Shown piece after piece: positions 54,767 through 62,722 of a stretch of 64,000 nt of DNA. Both the position numbers and the translations under genes were made by a program. The notes below the pieces were generated by a model. That model was not told the DNA's origin. It saw only the letters and a program-made list of their open reading frames with translations, and searched no databases. Numbering within the stretch: position 1 is the stretch's first letter; every line of letters begins with the position of its first letter. Source of the DNA: JANOSH01 sp031415695 (GTDB lineage: Bacteria; Actinomycetota; Acidimicrobiia; Acidimicrobiales; Ilumatobacteraceae); NCBI GenBank assembly GCA_031415695.1, contig JANOSH010000022.1, forward strand, positions 124,001-188,000, in the 5' to 3' direction.

Positions 54767-56676
54767 ACTCGATCGCGCTGCTGCTACGACTCGACGGAGA
54801 ACCGGTAGGCAATGCAATCGTCACCGAGGCTCGCCGGCTCATGGGACACGGTGCCAAGGACGGGTTGTCCATCGTGGCGACTGGGCCCGTCGTGGCCATG
54901 TACGCGAAGTCGGCGGCGGACCGGGCGGCCGAGGCCGACCCCGGTATCAGGGTTGATCCGGCTACAGGAATCGTGGCAGTGGCCGCTGCTCGGTTCGACA
55001 ACCGCGAGGCAATCGACCGCGTGCTCGGCGGGCCGTCGGGCGATCGAACCGACACCGACCGCGCGCTCGAGCTCTACTTGCGCCTCGGTGCAACGTGGCC
55101 TTCGGCGGTGATCGGTGACTTTTCTGTTGCCCTGTGGGACCCGCGTTGCAACGAGCTGCACATTGCGCGCGACCACGTTGGTGTCAAGCCGCTTTACCAC
55201 ACGGTCGCGGGGCCGCTGGTGGGTGTGGCGTCGGACGTTCGCACGTTGTCCGCCGTGCCGGGCGCGTTCGATGTCATCGATCGGTTCCGCGTCGCCGATC
55301 TCGTTACCGGTTCGGGCACATCGCGCCACCGGACGGTCTACGACGCGGTGCGGCGCCTGCCCGGTGGACACCGCGGCGTTTTCGTCGACCGCCGCTGGAC
55401 CTTCGACCGCTACTGGGAACCGATCATCACGCCTATTGAACGTGCCCCGGTCGACGAGGTCGTCGGTCGGATTCGCGAGCTCGTAGACGATGCAGTCCGG
55501 TGTCGCATGGGGACAGATCGACCGGTTGTCGCCGAGTTGAGCGGAGGACTCGATTCCTCCAGCGTGGCTGGTGTGGCGGCCCGATTGATTCGCTCCGAAC
55601 CGATGCTGGCCGCGTCCCTCGCGTGCGGTTCGCTCGTCTACCCAGGGCTTGCTTGCGACGAATCGGAACGAATCGCCATCACCGTCGACCACCTCGGCCT
55701 GACTGCTCGGTCCTTTGACGCGTCCCAGGTGTACGCGGACCCGGACCTGCTCGTGCGGCAGGCGCGGTTCACCGGCGAACCCGGGTCGTACATCCTCGGT
55801 CCGGCGAACACGGAGTTTCAGCGCTGGCTGGCCGATAGCGGAGCACGAATCGTGCTGTCGGGAGTCGGTGGAGACCAACTCTTTTGGGGCCCGTCCACCT
55901 ACCTGGCCGACTTGGCACGCGTCGGCCGGTTCTTCACGATTGCACGCCACCTGCGGGCGTATGGGGCTGGACGGCCGTCCAACACCTGGTGGGCGGTTAA
56001 GCATCGATTGCTGGGACCGTTGATTCCGCCGCAAGCCTTACCGGCAGGCCGTTGGTTGCTGGGGAGGCGCCCGCCCGAGCAGTTCGCGTGGCTGACGGCC
56101 GCCGCGAGGGCAGACCTCCTCGCCGGTCGACGTCGCGAGGTCGAATCCCTCTGGCCCGGCCTGCCACGCGGGAGTCAGGCCGGGCACCTTCTCGGGGAGA
56201 TCGCCGACCCGCACCTTGCGTGGCAGCTCGAGGTCGCCAACCGGTCATCGACCACTGCCGGCTGCGAGACGCGGTACCCATTCCTCGATGTCAGGCTGGT
56301 GGAGTACATGGCGCGCCTGCCCGTCGACCTGCCCACGGTCGGGGGGCGGTTCCGTGGTTTACAACGGGCCGTGTTCGACGGCGATCTAGCACCAGCCGTG
56401 CGGGACTACCGGGCGAAGGCAGAGTTCAGCGCGATTATCCAACGCGCCACCACCGGATACGCCGGCGAGCAGTTCTCACTTCCACGGTTGGCGGCGCTGG
56501 GCTTCGTCAACGAGTCGACGTTCCAGCACCTGGAGGCGGACAACCGCCGACTGGTGTCCGACGGGCTGCCGATCCGACTCGCTCATGCAGTAGGTACCGC
56601 GCTGGCTGTCGAGCGTTGGGTGGTATCACGCGACGTTGATGTCGCATTGAGTGACCAATGTCCAACGGTGGGTTGA
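54763..56676 (+). CDS. Asparagine-synthetase-like macrolactam cyclase (lasso C protein), copy 1
   Basis: A 637-residue protein. The glutaminase-like half keeps its fold (FDNREAIDRVLGG, VIGDFSVALWDPR, HIARDHVGVKPLYHTV) but the N-terminus is MNSIALLLR, with no cysteine at position 2, so it cannot use glutamine. The synthetase half has the PP-loop AELSGGLDSSSVAGV, GVGGDQLFWGP and ETRYPFLDVRLVEY. This matches lasso cyclases, which adenylate an Asp/Glu side chain and join it to Gly1. The precursor gene follows 88 bases downstream. Confidence 0.82.
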   Translation: MNSIALLLRLDGEPVGNAIVTEARRLMGHGAKDGLSIVATGPVVAMYAKSAADRAAEADPGIRVDPATGIVAVAAARFDNREAIDRVLGGPSGDRTDTDRALELYLRLGATWPSAVIGDFSVALWDPRCNELHIARDHVGVKPLYHTVAGPLVGVASDVRTLSAVPGAFDVIDRFRVADLVTGSGTSRHRTVYDAVRRLPGGHRGVFVDRRWTFDRYWEPIITPIERAPVDEVVGRIRELVDDAVRCRMGTDRPVVAELSGGLDSSSVAGVAARLIRSEPMLAASLACGSLVYPGLACDESERIAITVDHLGLTARSFDASQVYADPDLLVRQARFTGEPGSYILGPANTEFQRWLADSGARIVLSGVGGDQLFWGPSTYLADLARVGRFFTIARHLRAYGAGRPSNTWWAVKHRLLGPLIPPQALPAGRWLLGRRPPEQFAWLTAAARADLLAGRRREVESLWPGLPRGSQAGHLLGEIADPHLAWQLEVANRSSTTAGCETRYPFLDVRLVEYMARLPVDLPTVGGRFRGLQRAVFDGDLAPAVRDYRAKAEFSAIIQRATTGYAGEQFSLPRLAALGFVNESTFQHLEADNRRLVSDGLPIRLAHAVGTALAVERWVVSRDVDVALSDQCPTVG

Positions 56677-56764
56677 CATTTGGTGGTGTTTCTGGGCCAT
56701 ACAGCCTCTACAGCTTCGTCGGGTCGATTGGTATTATTTTCTTTGTCAACAATGGAGGATTCAC

Positions 56765-56908
56765 ATGGAGCGTAAGACGTACACAGCCCCGGTTGTTAGC
56801 GTATACGGCCGCGTCGAGACGCTGACGGCGGGCGGAATGGGTTCGTTTAACGACGGCTCCGGTGGCGGTGGTGCCGGTACCGGCATGGCCGCCCTAGACG
56901 GCAACTAG
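56765..56908 (+). CDS. Lasso-type precursor peptide 1 (47 aa)
   Basis: ATG 56765 has GGAGG seven bases upstream. The leader has Y6-x-x-P9, G15 and T21 (KTYTAPVVSVYGRVETLT), the Y-x-x-P-x5-G-x5-T pattern recognised by lasso B1 proteins. With the threonine at -2, cleavage after A22 gives Gly23 as core residue 1 and Asp30 as residue 8 (GGMGSFND), an eight-residue ring. The remaining 17 residues are mostly glycine and alanine, end in DGN, and contain no large side chain to lock a thread except L44 and M41. Key positions coincide exactly with those of precursor 2. Confidence 0.78.
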   Translation: MERKTYTAPVVSVYGRVETLTAGGMGSFNDGSGGGGAGTGMAALDGN

Positions 56909-57520
56909 CACCTCCTGGCTGCGGCAAAACTCGCCTGACGGCCATCGCGATCGATACCGAAGTTGATGGTCGGAAACTCGCTTGGCTCGGCCAAGACGTG
57001 CTCTGGCTTTACGTAATCCCAGTATGGGGTATTCGCCTGGACCTCGAGCGCCTCAGCGCTCCAACCCCAAATGTTGGTCGGGGCCGACGCGACCGCATAT
57101 AGGTCTATGTGATCAGGTCACCCTGGTGGTTGGACGGACAGATGTCGGTCACCGTCGGCCACGCCGTCGATGACACCGGCTGATAACCGAACTCGAGGTT
57201 GCTTACGAAATTGACGAAGTCCAGAAACCGAGGCCGGCTATGCACCAAGCAACGGCTCATCGGCTTCGGTTGGTCACGCGACGATGACTGTCGGGCCAGA
57301 CCTGGTTCGAGCTCACGCCCGGGCCAAGAGATTATTCTAACATCGACATCAGGAAGGAGTTGGCCTACAGGGCCGGGTCATCAAACTGCCCAGCCACACC
57401 GACCGTCACCATGGAGCGCTTGACGCCGACCATCAACGAGTCGGAGTGATCGCCTTCGCCGACGTACTTTCCGTAGCGCGCAAGGAAGGCCTCACGCGGA
57501 GCTAACAGCCGCTGGCAGGT
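56909..57520 (-). pseudogene. Decayed unrecognised gene between the two precursor genes
   Basis: The minus strand has coding character in three frames: APREAFLARYGKYVGEGDHS and KRSMVTVGVAGQFDDPAL to a stop at 57365; in another frame VGQLLPDVDVRIISWPGREL to FVSNLEFGYQPVSSTAWPTV with a stop near 57108; then LYAVASAPTNIWGWSAEALE and YWDYVKPEHVLAEPSEFPTI. Together they would make about 195 residues. I do not recognise the family. It begins 24 bases after the stop of precursor 2 and may once have been the last gene of that operon. Confidence 0.5.
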
Positions 57521-57543
57521 TCACTTGCATCGCAAACCAGGTT

Positions 57544-57660
57544 CTAGGTCTTTGCGACCTGACCACCGCCATCATTCTTGGGGCCACTACTGCCCTGCGT
57601 GAGCGCTTGAACGTCACCCAACAGCTCTACCGTAGGCTTGATGTATTGTTTCTTTTCCAT
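57544..57660 (-). CDS. Lasso-type precursor peptide 2 (38 aa)
   Basis: ATG 57660 lies after AAGGGCGG. The leader QYIKPTVELLGDVQALTQ has Y6, P9, G15 and T21 at exactly the positions seen in precursor 1. The predicted core is GSSGPKNDGGGQVAKT: Gly1, Asp8 ring acceptor, eight-residue tail. Both cores share G1-x-x-G4-x-x-N7-D8-G9. It is the gene after cyclase 2 on the same strand, 83 bases downstream. The C-terminal Thr could be a kinase target. Confidence 0.82.
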   Translation of the reverse strand: MEKKQYIKPTVELLGDVQALTQGSSGPKNDGGGQVAKT

Positions 57661-57743
57661 GTTTCCGCCCTTACCCTGCTCGTCGTACGCCAAAAGCATA
57701 ATATGCTTTAATAGTGTTTGATAGCGCACGATCATGAATTGGG

Positions 57744-59630
57744 TCATTCGGCCTGTCGGGGTCGAGGCAGTTCGAACCACGCGGCAATCGTCACACAGCC
57801 CCACCACGGCCAGTTGTTGACATCCAGCAGACGATCTTGCCGAATGCGTTCGGCCAACGCGCGCACTCCAGCCACAGCAACTAACTGGGTTACCTCGGGC
57901 CGCTCAAAACTACCGGCAACGGTGAGATCGTCGAACAGTCGGAGCGCAGCAGCACGCCAAGGGTCAGAGAATTCCGCCTTGTCGGTTCGGTCCAGCACGG
58001 CGTCCGGCAATAACTCAGCCATCGCCCGCCGATGCAGACCCCGGGCGCGGTAACCGTCAACCACAACATGCTCACCGAGCGAGAGTACGTATTCGACCAA
58101 CCTGACATCAAAGAAGGGATGGCGATAGTCCACCGGAACTTCGTACGCCGACCGGTCCCACAACTCCACAAACCATGCGGTACTGCCTAGATAGAAACCG
58201 CAACGAAGCCCTCGCGACCCGCCCCAAGGATCAGCGAACGGGGTACGGACTTTGGGCGTGCCCACCAAGTTGTGCAACAGGTCGGTCGTGTACCCCCGCT
58301 CGTCAACCGACTCGGTTTGCAATCGTCGTATCGCCCGGATTCGGCGCGTCGTCCGAGAGACCAGGTTGGCCGGATGCCGGAGCGTCCACTCTCCGCCCGT
58401 CGTGTAGGCAAGTCGACGAGCCGACGAAACCCGGCCAGCCCCACTCGCGCGCAGGGCCGTGAATGCCCGCAACGGATGTCCGGCCAGCGCCAGATGGGCA
58501 ACGGCAAGCTGCGGCCACCCGTAGAACGCGTGGTCGCCGCCCTGGCCGCTGAGCATCACGCGGCAACCTTGATCGGCCAGCGCTTGGGCCATCGGCACGT
58601 TCCACTGGTTGTCGGGCAAACCCGGCAAGTCGAGCGATCGGCGGGCCTCGTCGACAAAGTCATACGCAGGGACATCGAGGGCGTTGAAACGCTGGATGTC
58701 AATCCCCATGTGGGCCGCGGCGGCGTCGACATATTCGGTCTCGTCACAGTCAAGGCCGGGGAACGTGAGCGAGATGGCCACCAACTGGTCGGCCCCTACC
58801 AGCGTCACCGCGGCCGCGGCAACGCTGGTTGAATCGAACCCGCCGCTCACATGCACACCAACACGTGTGCTCGACCGCAGGCGACACTTCACCGCCTGGT
58901 CGAAAAGCCGGCGCACTTCCACCGCCGCGGTGGCGGCATCGACATCGCGATACTCGGGGCGCGGGTCCCAATATCGGCTAGCCGTCGCACCATCGGCCCG
59001 GGCCACCAATGTGTGCCCGCCCGCCACGCGATGCACGCCGACCCAAGGCGATCTCGACAGGTCGGAACTCTCGAACAACGCGGCGTACTCGGCCAGGTAC
59101 ACCAGGTCGGGTTCGCGGGGTAGTCCGCTGGCGTCGACCACAGCACGTAAGGTCGAAGCCGCCACGAAGGTGCCATCAGTGCCCCTGGCCCAATACACCG
59201 GGCGGATCCCCACGTGATCACGTACCACGACCACATGGCGCTGGTCGCCATCCCAGATGGCGAAGCCGAAATCTCCCATCAGATGGCTAGCAAGATCGGT
59301 GCCCCACCGCTCGTACGCGGCCAAGATGAAATCGGCGTCGGTATCGAGCGGGTGCTCTACGCTGCCCGACAGCTCCAGTGCCAACTCGTCACGATTGTCG
59401 ATGCGGGCATCGGCCACTAACCACCAGTCACGCGCAGCATGGCGAGAGGGCTGCGTCTCACGCACGGCCTCGGGAGTGGTCACGAACTGGGCGTGGGTGA
59501 GCACGGCGCGCTCCAGCCGAACCGTCGTCACGCCGTCAGGGCCCCGATGGGCAATGCCGCTCGACAACAATTCCACCCGCGCCTGGTCGGGCACCCCCGT
59601 CCACGAGATCGCCACGCCAAACCCGCTCAT
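57744..59630 (-). CDS. Asparagine-synthetase-like macrolactam cyclase (lasso C protein), copy 2
   Basis: A 628-residue protein starting MSGFGVAISWTG, again without Cys2. Visible motifs are HRGPDGVTTVRL, DNRDELALELSG, VVRDHVGIRPVYWARG, the PP-loop VHVSGGFDSTSVAAA, SGQGGDHAFYGWPQL and YRHPFFDVRLVEYVLSL. Compared with cyclase 1 it is only moderately similar, so the two arms are not a recent duplication. The start codon region is duplicated in tandem (59605-59656). Its partners are B1/B2 upstream and precursor 2 downstream. Confidence 0.83.
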   Translation of the reverse strand: MSGFGVAISWTGVPDQARVELLSSGIAHRGPDGVTTVRLERAVLTHAQFVTTPEAVRETQPSRHAARDWWLVADARIDNRDELALELSGSVEHPLDTDADFILAAYERWGTDLASHLMGDFGFAIWDGDQRHVVVVRDHVGIRPVYWARGTDGTFVAASTLRAVVDASGLPREPDLVYLAEYAALFESSDLSRSPWVGVHRVAGGHTLVARADGATASRYWDPRPEYRDVDAATAAVEVRRLFDQAVKCRLRSSTRVGVHVSGGFDSTSVAAAAVTLVGADQLVAISLTFPGLDCDETEYVDAAAAHMGIDIQRFNALDVPAYDFVDEARRSLDLPGLPDNQWNVPMAQALADQGCRVMLSGQGGDHAFYGWPQLAVAHLALAGHPLRAFTALRASGAGRVSSARRLAYTTGGEWTLRHPANLVSRTTRRIRAIRRLQTESVDERGYTTDLLHNLVGTPKVRTPFADPWGGSRGLRCGFYLGSTAWFVELWDRSAYEVPVDYRHPFFDVRLVEYVLSLGEHVVVDGYRARGLHRRAMAELLPDAVLDRTDKAEFSDPWRAAALRLFDDLTVAGSFERPEVTQLVAVAGVRALAERIRQDRLLDVNNWPWWGCVTIAAWFELPRPRQAE

Positions 59631-59656
59631 GAGATCGCCGCGCCAAACCCGCTCAT
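59605..59656 (-). repeat. 26-bp tandem duplication over the cyclase 2 start
   Basis: Two 26-base units differ at one base and each begins with ATG. The upstream ATG (59656) starts a nine-codon frame, MSGFGAAIS, whose stop overlaps the real start at 59630 as ATGA. Confidence 0.8.
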
Positions 59657-59763
59657 GACCCTCGCCCTACCGTTGCATCCGACATTGGTCTCCTCATGTT
59701 CCCCATCAATCCTACGAGCACACGCGCCGCCGCGCCGGGAAGGCTGTGACTAGGCGTTGCGAT

Positions 59764-60222
59764 CTACGGAGCGGTAAGTCGGGGCAAGCTGAGCCCGAAA
59801 CTACCGAAACGGGCGCGCACGTCGGGCTCGTCGTTCACGGGAATGCCCTGCACTTCCACCCACGCGTGAGCAGGTAAATGACCATCCACTGGGGCCTGCA
59901 CGCCGATCACCAACTCGGCATCAATCCCCCGGCGCCGCAACAAAAACCACAACACTAAAGACCGTCCCAAACACAACGAGCCAATTACCTTGCGGCCCGC
60001 CACTAGGGCCACCGGCTCGGCCAAATGGCGCGCTAGTTCCACCGCTGCCACGTCGGCGGGATCAGCCAGCCCGGCCGACCATCGTCCCAAGGTGCGAGCG
60101 GTACAACCCAGCCCCCGGGCCCGCAGGGACAGTTGCACCAGTGGTACCAGCACGGCCGAACAGACCACCACCCACCATTGGCGGGCGTCGAGCGAACGGA
60201 CCCTCGCCCACCTACGGCGCAT
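59764..60222 (-). CDS. Lasso peptide B2 protein (leader protease)
   Basis: A 152-residue transglutaminase-fold cysteine protease. GSLCLGRSLVLWFLLRRRGI holds the catalytic Cys84, LPAHAWVEVQGIPVNDEPD the His119 and probable Asp131; the order C-H-D and the C-L-x-R-S motif are diagnostic of lasso B2 proteins. A hydrophobic N-terminal stretch (WWVVVCSAVLVPLVQLSL) is common in the family. It cuts the leader after the T-x pair. Its start overlaps the B1 stop by 11 bases. It is the only B2 in the window, so it probably serves both precursors. Confidence 0.88.
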   Translation of the reverse strand: MRRRWARVRSLDARQWWVVVCSAVLVPLVQLSLRARGLGCTARTLGRWSAGLADPADVAAVELARHLAEPVALVAGRKVIGSLCLGRSLVLWFLLRRRGIDAELVIGVQAPVDGHLPAHAWVEVQGIPVNDEPDVRARFGSFGLSLPRLTAP

Positions 60223-60505
60223 CGATGGACAGCAAACCCTTCGCCGCTAGGTCGGTTACCAGTTCGGTGATATCGGCAGTCACAATCGTGAGGGTGGCGT
60301 CGTATTCGTCGGCCACCGTGGCGATCACCGTACGCAGCGCGGCCCCGGCCTCGATCAATTCCCACACCCGGCTACCCACATCGCTGAGCGAGTAATACTG
60401 CTCGGTTTCGAGACTCAACAGAACCGTCTCGCCCGACGCCCGCCGCGTGAGCACATGATCAGGTATGTGCAGTGTCGATCCGTCGTGAAATCCAACGTTA
60501 CCCAT
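60212..60505 (-). CDS. Lasso peptide B1 protein (PqqD-like leader binding)
   Basis: A 97-residue PqqD/RRE protein: LSLETEQYYSLSDVGSRVWE, IATVADEYDATLTIV and LVTDLAAKGLLSID. B1 holds the leader at its Y-x-x-P motif and presents it to B2 and the cyclase. ATG 60505 has AAGGAT upstream. It heads the minus-strand arm and is divergent from the short cysteine-rich gene and the ABC exporter. Confidence 0.85.
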   Translation of the reverse strand: MGNVGFHDGSTLHIPDHVLTRRASGETVLLSLETEQYYSLSDVGSRVWELIEAGAALRTVIATVADEYDATLTIVTADITELVTDLAAKGLLSIDAP

Positions 60506-60573
60506 GTAGAAATCCTTCGTCTTCGCCGAGCATTCAGCCTAGCGGCCACGCGTCATCGGCGATACTGGTCACC

Positions 60574-60732
60574 ATGGATTCTCTCTGCATGAGCTGCGGG
60601 CTGTGCTGTGACGGGACGATGTACACCACGGTGTCAGTCACCGACGACGACCAGCCCGCCAACCTCGAACAGGCGGGTTTCCACATACAGATTCACGCCG
60701 ATAGCCGCCGGACCGGGCCGACCCAGCCGTGA
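60574..60732 (+). CDS. Short cysteine-cluster protein (YkgJ-like N-terminus, possibly truncated)
   Basis: A 52-residue frame: MDSLCMSCGLCCDGTMYTTV carries C-x2-C-x2-CC at residues 5-12, the metal-binding start of YkgJ-type proteins. The full family is about twice as long with two further cysteines, so this is either a remnant or a minimal version. Its stop overlaps the exporter start (GTGA), which suggests translational coupling. No ribosome site is visible. Confidence 0.45.
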   Translation: MDSLCMSCGLCCDGTMYTTVSVTDDDQPANLEQAGFHIQIHADSRRTGPTQP

Positions 60733-62576
60733 CCGACGACCAACCCACCGAACCGAATCCCCGGGGCTTGCTCACAGCACTACGAACCTGCCGCCTAGCG
60801 ATCGACCTCGTGGCCGGCGCGGCACGCCGCGAGCTGATCGTCACGGTCGTGTTGTCATTGGTGGGCGGGGTGCTAACCGCCGCCGAACTGCTCGTTGGGC
60901 GTCGCCTCGTTTCCCTGCTCGTGGCCGCTGACAGGGCCGCCAGCAACGCCCCATCCACGACCACGTCCACGACCACGGCCGGAGACCTTGTGCCCTGGTT
61001 GTTGGCGCTGGCCGCACTGCTCATCGCCGGATCCCTCGTTACCGCTGCGGTGTCCGAGATCCGGCTCCTCCTCAACGAACTGGTCTACCAACGCGCCGTC
61101 AGCCAACTGCTCGAAGCCGCCACCGCGGCCGAGTTGGAAACCTTCGATGATCCCGACTTCCACGACAGCATTCAGCGGGCCCGCGAAAGCGCTAACCAAT
61201 ACGCATGGCAAGTCGTGTGGGGCATGGTCACGTTGCTCACCACTGCCCTCACCGTCGCCGCCGTCGGGGTCGTGCTGCTGACCGTCGCCCCGCTGCTCGT
61301 ACCGGTAGCCCTGATTGCCTACATACCCATCGCTCTCGTCAGCATTCGCAACACGCGGGCGCTGTATCAACTGCACTTCGGGCTCGCCGAGCTCGACCGC
61401 GATCGGGCGTACCACGAACGGCTGCTCACCGGTCGGCTCGAAGCCAAAGAGGTGCGGGCCTTCGGGCTGGCCCCCTGGCTGCGCGCCCGCCACGACGCCC
61501 TGTTCACCGAACGGATCGCCCGCACCCGCAAGGTGCTCGGCCGGCGAACTGCGTTAGCCCTACTCGGCTCGTCGGTCACGTCGGCCATGTTGGTGTTTGC
61601 CCTCGCCGTCGTCGCGTTCCTTACACTTGACAATCGTCTCCGGGTCGCCGACGCTGCCGTGGCCGTCGTCGCCTTTCGACAACTGAGCTCGCGCCTGGCC
61701 AGTATGGGCAACGCCATGACATCGATGTTCGAAGGCGTCACGTTCCTGCGCAACTTTGAATCCTTCCGCCGCCTGGTGCCCACCCGCCGCGAACCGGTCG
61801 CCGCCGTCACGCCGCCCCGCCGACCGTCCACCATCACCGTCGAAGGGCTCAGCTACCACTATCCAGCCGGAGACACCCCGGCTCTCAGCGCCATCAACCT
61901 CACGCTTCGACCCGGCCAAGTGGTAGCCATCGTCGGGCCCAACGGATCGGGCAAGAGCACCCTGGCCAAGCTGTTGTGCGGGCTGCTGCCCCCCACCTCG
62001 GGGGCTATCCGCTGGGACGATGTCAACATTGCCGACGCCCACCCTGAACACGTGCGCGCGCTCGTCGCCCCCGTATTCCAGGACTACACCCGGTATGAAC
62101 ACACCGCCCGCGAAGCCATCGGGTTCGGCAACCTCGCCAACATCGACAACGTCGACGCCATCACCACCGCCGCCCACCAAGCCGGGGCCGACACGTTCCT
62201 ACAGTCGCTGCCCAACGGGTACGACACCCGGCTCTCAACGGCCTTTGCCGGAGGGGTAGACCTATCGGTCGGCCAGTGGCAACGCCTCGCCATCGCCCGC
62301 GCCTTCCTGCGAGACGCCCCGCTCGTCGTGATGGACGAACCCGCCGCCTCGCTTGATCCCCGCGCCGAAGTAGACCTGTTTGAACGACTCCACGAACTCG
62401 GCCAAAACCGCATGGTGGTGTTCATCTCGCACCGCTTCGCCACCGTCAAACGAGCCGACCACATCTTGGTACTGCTCGACGGGCACGTGGCCGAGGAAGG
62501 TACCCACGACGACCTCATGGCCCACCGCGGCGTCTACCACGATCTCTACACCCTGCAAGCCGCCCAGTTCGGCTAG
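60729..62576 (+). CDS. ABC exporter with fused membrane and ATPase domains
   Basis: A 615-residue protein. Six membrane segments lie within residues 25-320. The ATPase domain has Walker A AIVGPNGSGKSTLAKLLCGL near 400, the ABC signature LSVGQWQRLAIARAF, Walker B APLVVMDEPAASLDPRAE and the switch histidine in VFISHRFATV. There is no C39 peptidase domain, which fits a cluster with its own B2 protease. It is the likely exporter (D protein) and immunity factor for the lasso peptides. Confidence 0.87.
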   Translation: MTDDQPTEPNPRGLLTALRTCRLAIDLVAGAARRELIVTVVLSLVGGVLTAAELLVGRRLVSLLVAADRAASNAPSTTTSTTTAGDLVPWLLALAALLIAGSLVTAAVSEIRLLLNELVYQRAVSQLLEAATAAELETFDDPDFHDSIQRARESANQYAWQVVWGMVTLLTTALTVAAVGVVLLTVAPLLVPVALIAYIPIALVSIRNTRALYQLHFGLAELDRDRAYHERLLTGRLEAKEVRAFGLAPWLRARHDALFTERIARTRKVLGRRTALALLGSSVTSAMLVFALAVVAFLTLDNRLRVADAAVAVVAFRQLSSRLASMGNAMTSMFEGVTFLRNFESFRRLVPTRREPVAAVTPPRRPSTITVEGLSYHYPAGDTPALSAINLTLRPGQVVAIVGPNGSGKSTLAKLLCGLLPPTSGAIRWDDVNIADAHPEHVRALVAPVFQDYTRYEHTAREAIGFGNLANIDNVDAITTAAHQAGADTFLQSLPNGYDTRLSTAFAGGVDLSVGQWQRLAIARAFLRDAPLVVMDEPAASLDPRAEVDLFERLHELGQNRMVVFISHRFATVKRADHILVLLDGHVAEEGTHDDLMAHRGVYHDLYTLQAAQFG

Positions 62577-62649
62577 CGGTCGTGCGTTCAACGTCGTGTC
62601 TTGGTCTGGTCAAGACTCGTCGAGGCCAATCATCGCACGAGCCCGGGCG

Positions 62650-62722
62650 TCAAACATCACTAATATCACCTCAAACATAACTAATGTTACTTTCGACGGT
62701 AGTAACATTTTGTGATGTTTGA
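62650..62722. promoter_or_regulatory. Three-part operator at the AlbA_2 regulator gene
   Basis: TCAAACATCACTAATATCAC (62650) and TCAAACATAACTAATGTTAC (62671) are direct repeats, and 62702-62722 is the same unit inverted, giving the perfect pairs AATGTTAC/GTAACATT and TCAAACATCAC/GTGATGTTTGA. The last half covers the -10 box TAACAT and the start codon. Confidence 0.75.

Noticed and set aside
54763..56676. True glutamine-dependent asparagine synthetase
   Set aside because: The cysteine at position 2 is absent, and the gene is coupled to a kinase and a lasso-type precursor.
56765..56908. Lanthipeptide or sactipeptide precursor
   Set aside because: The cores have no cysteine, and no LanM/LanB or radical SAM gene is present.
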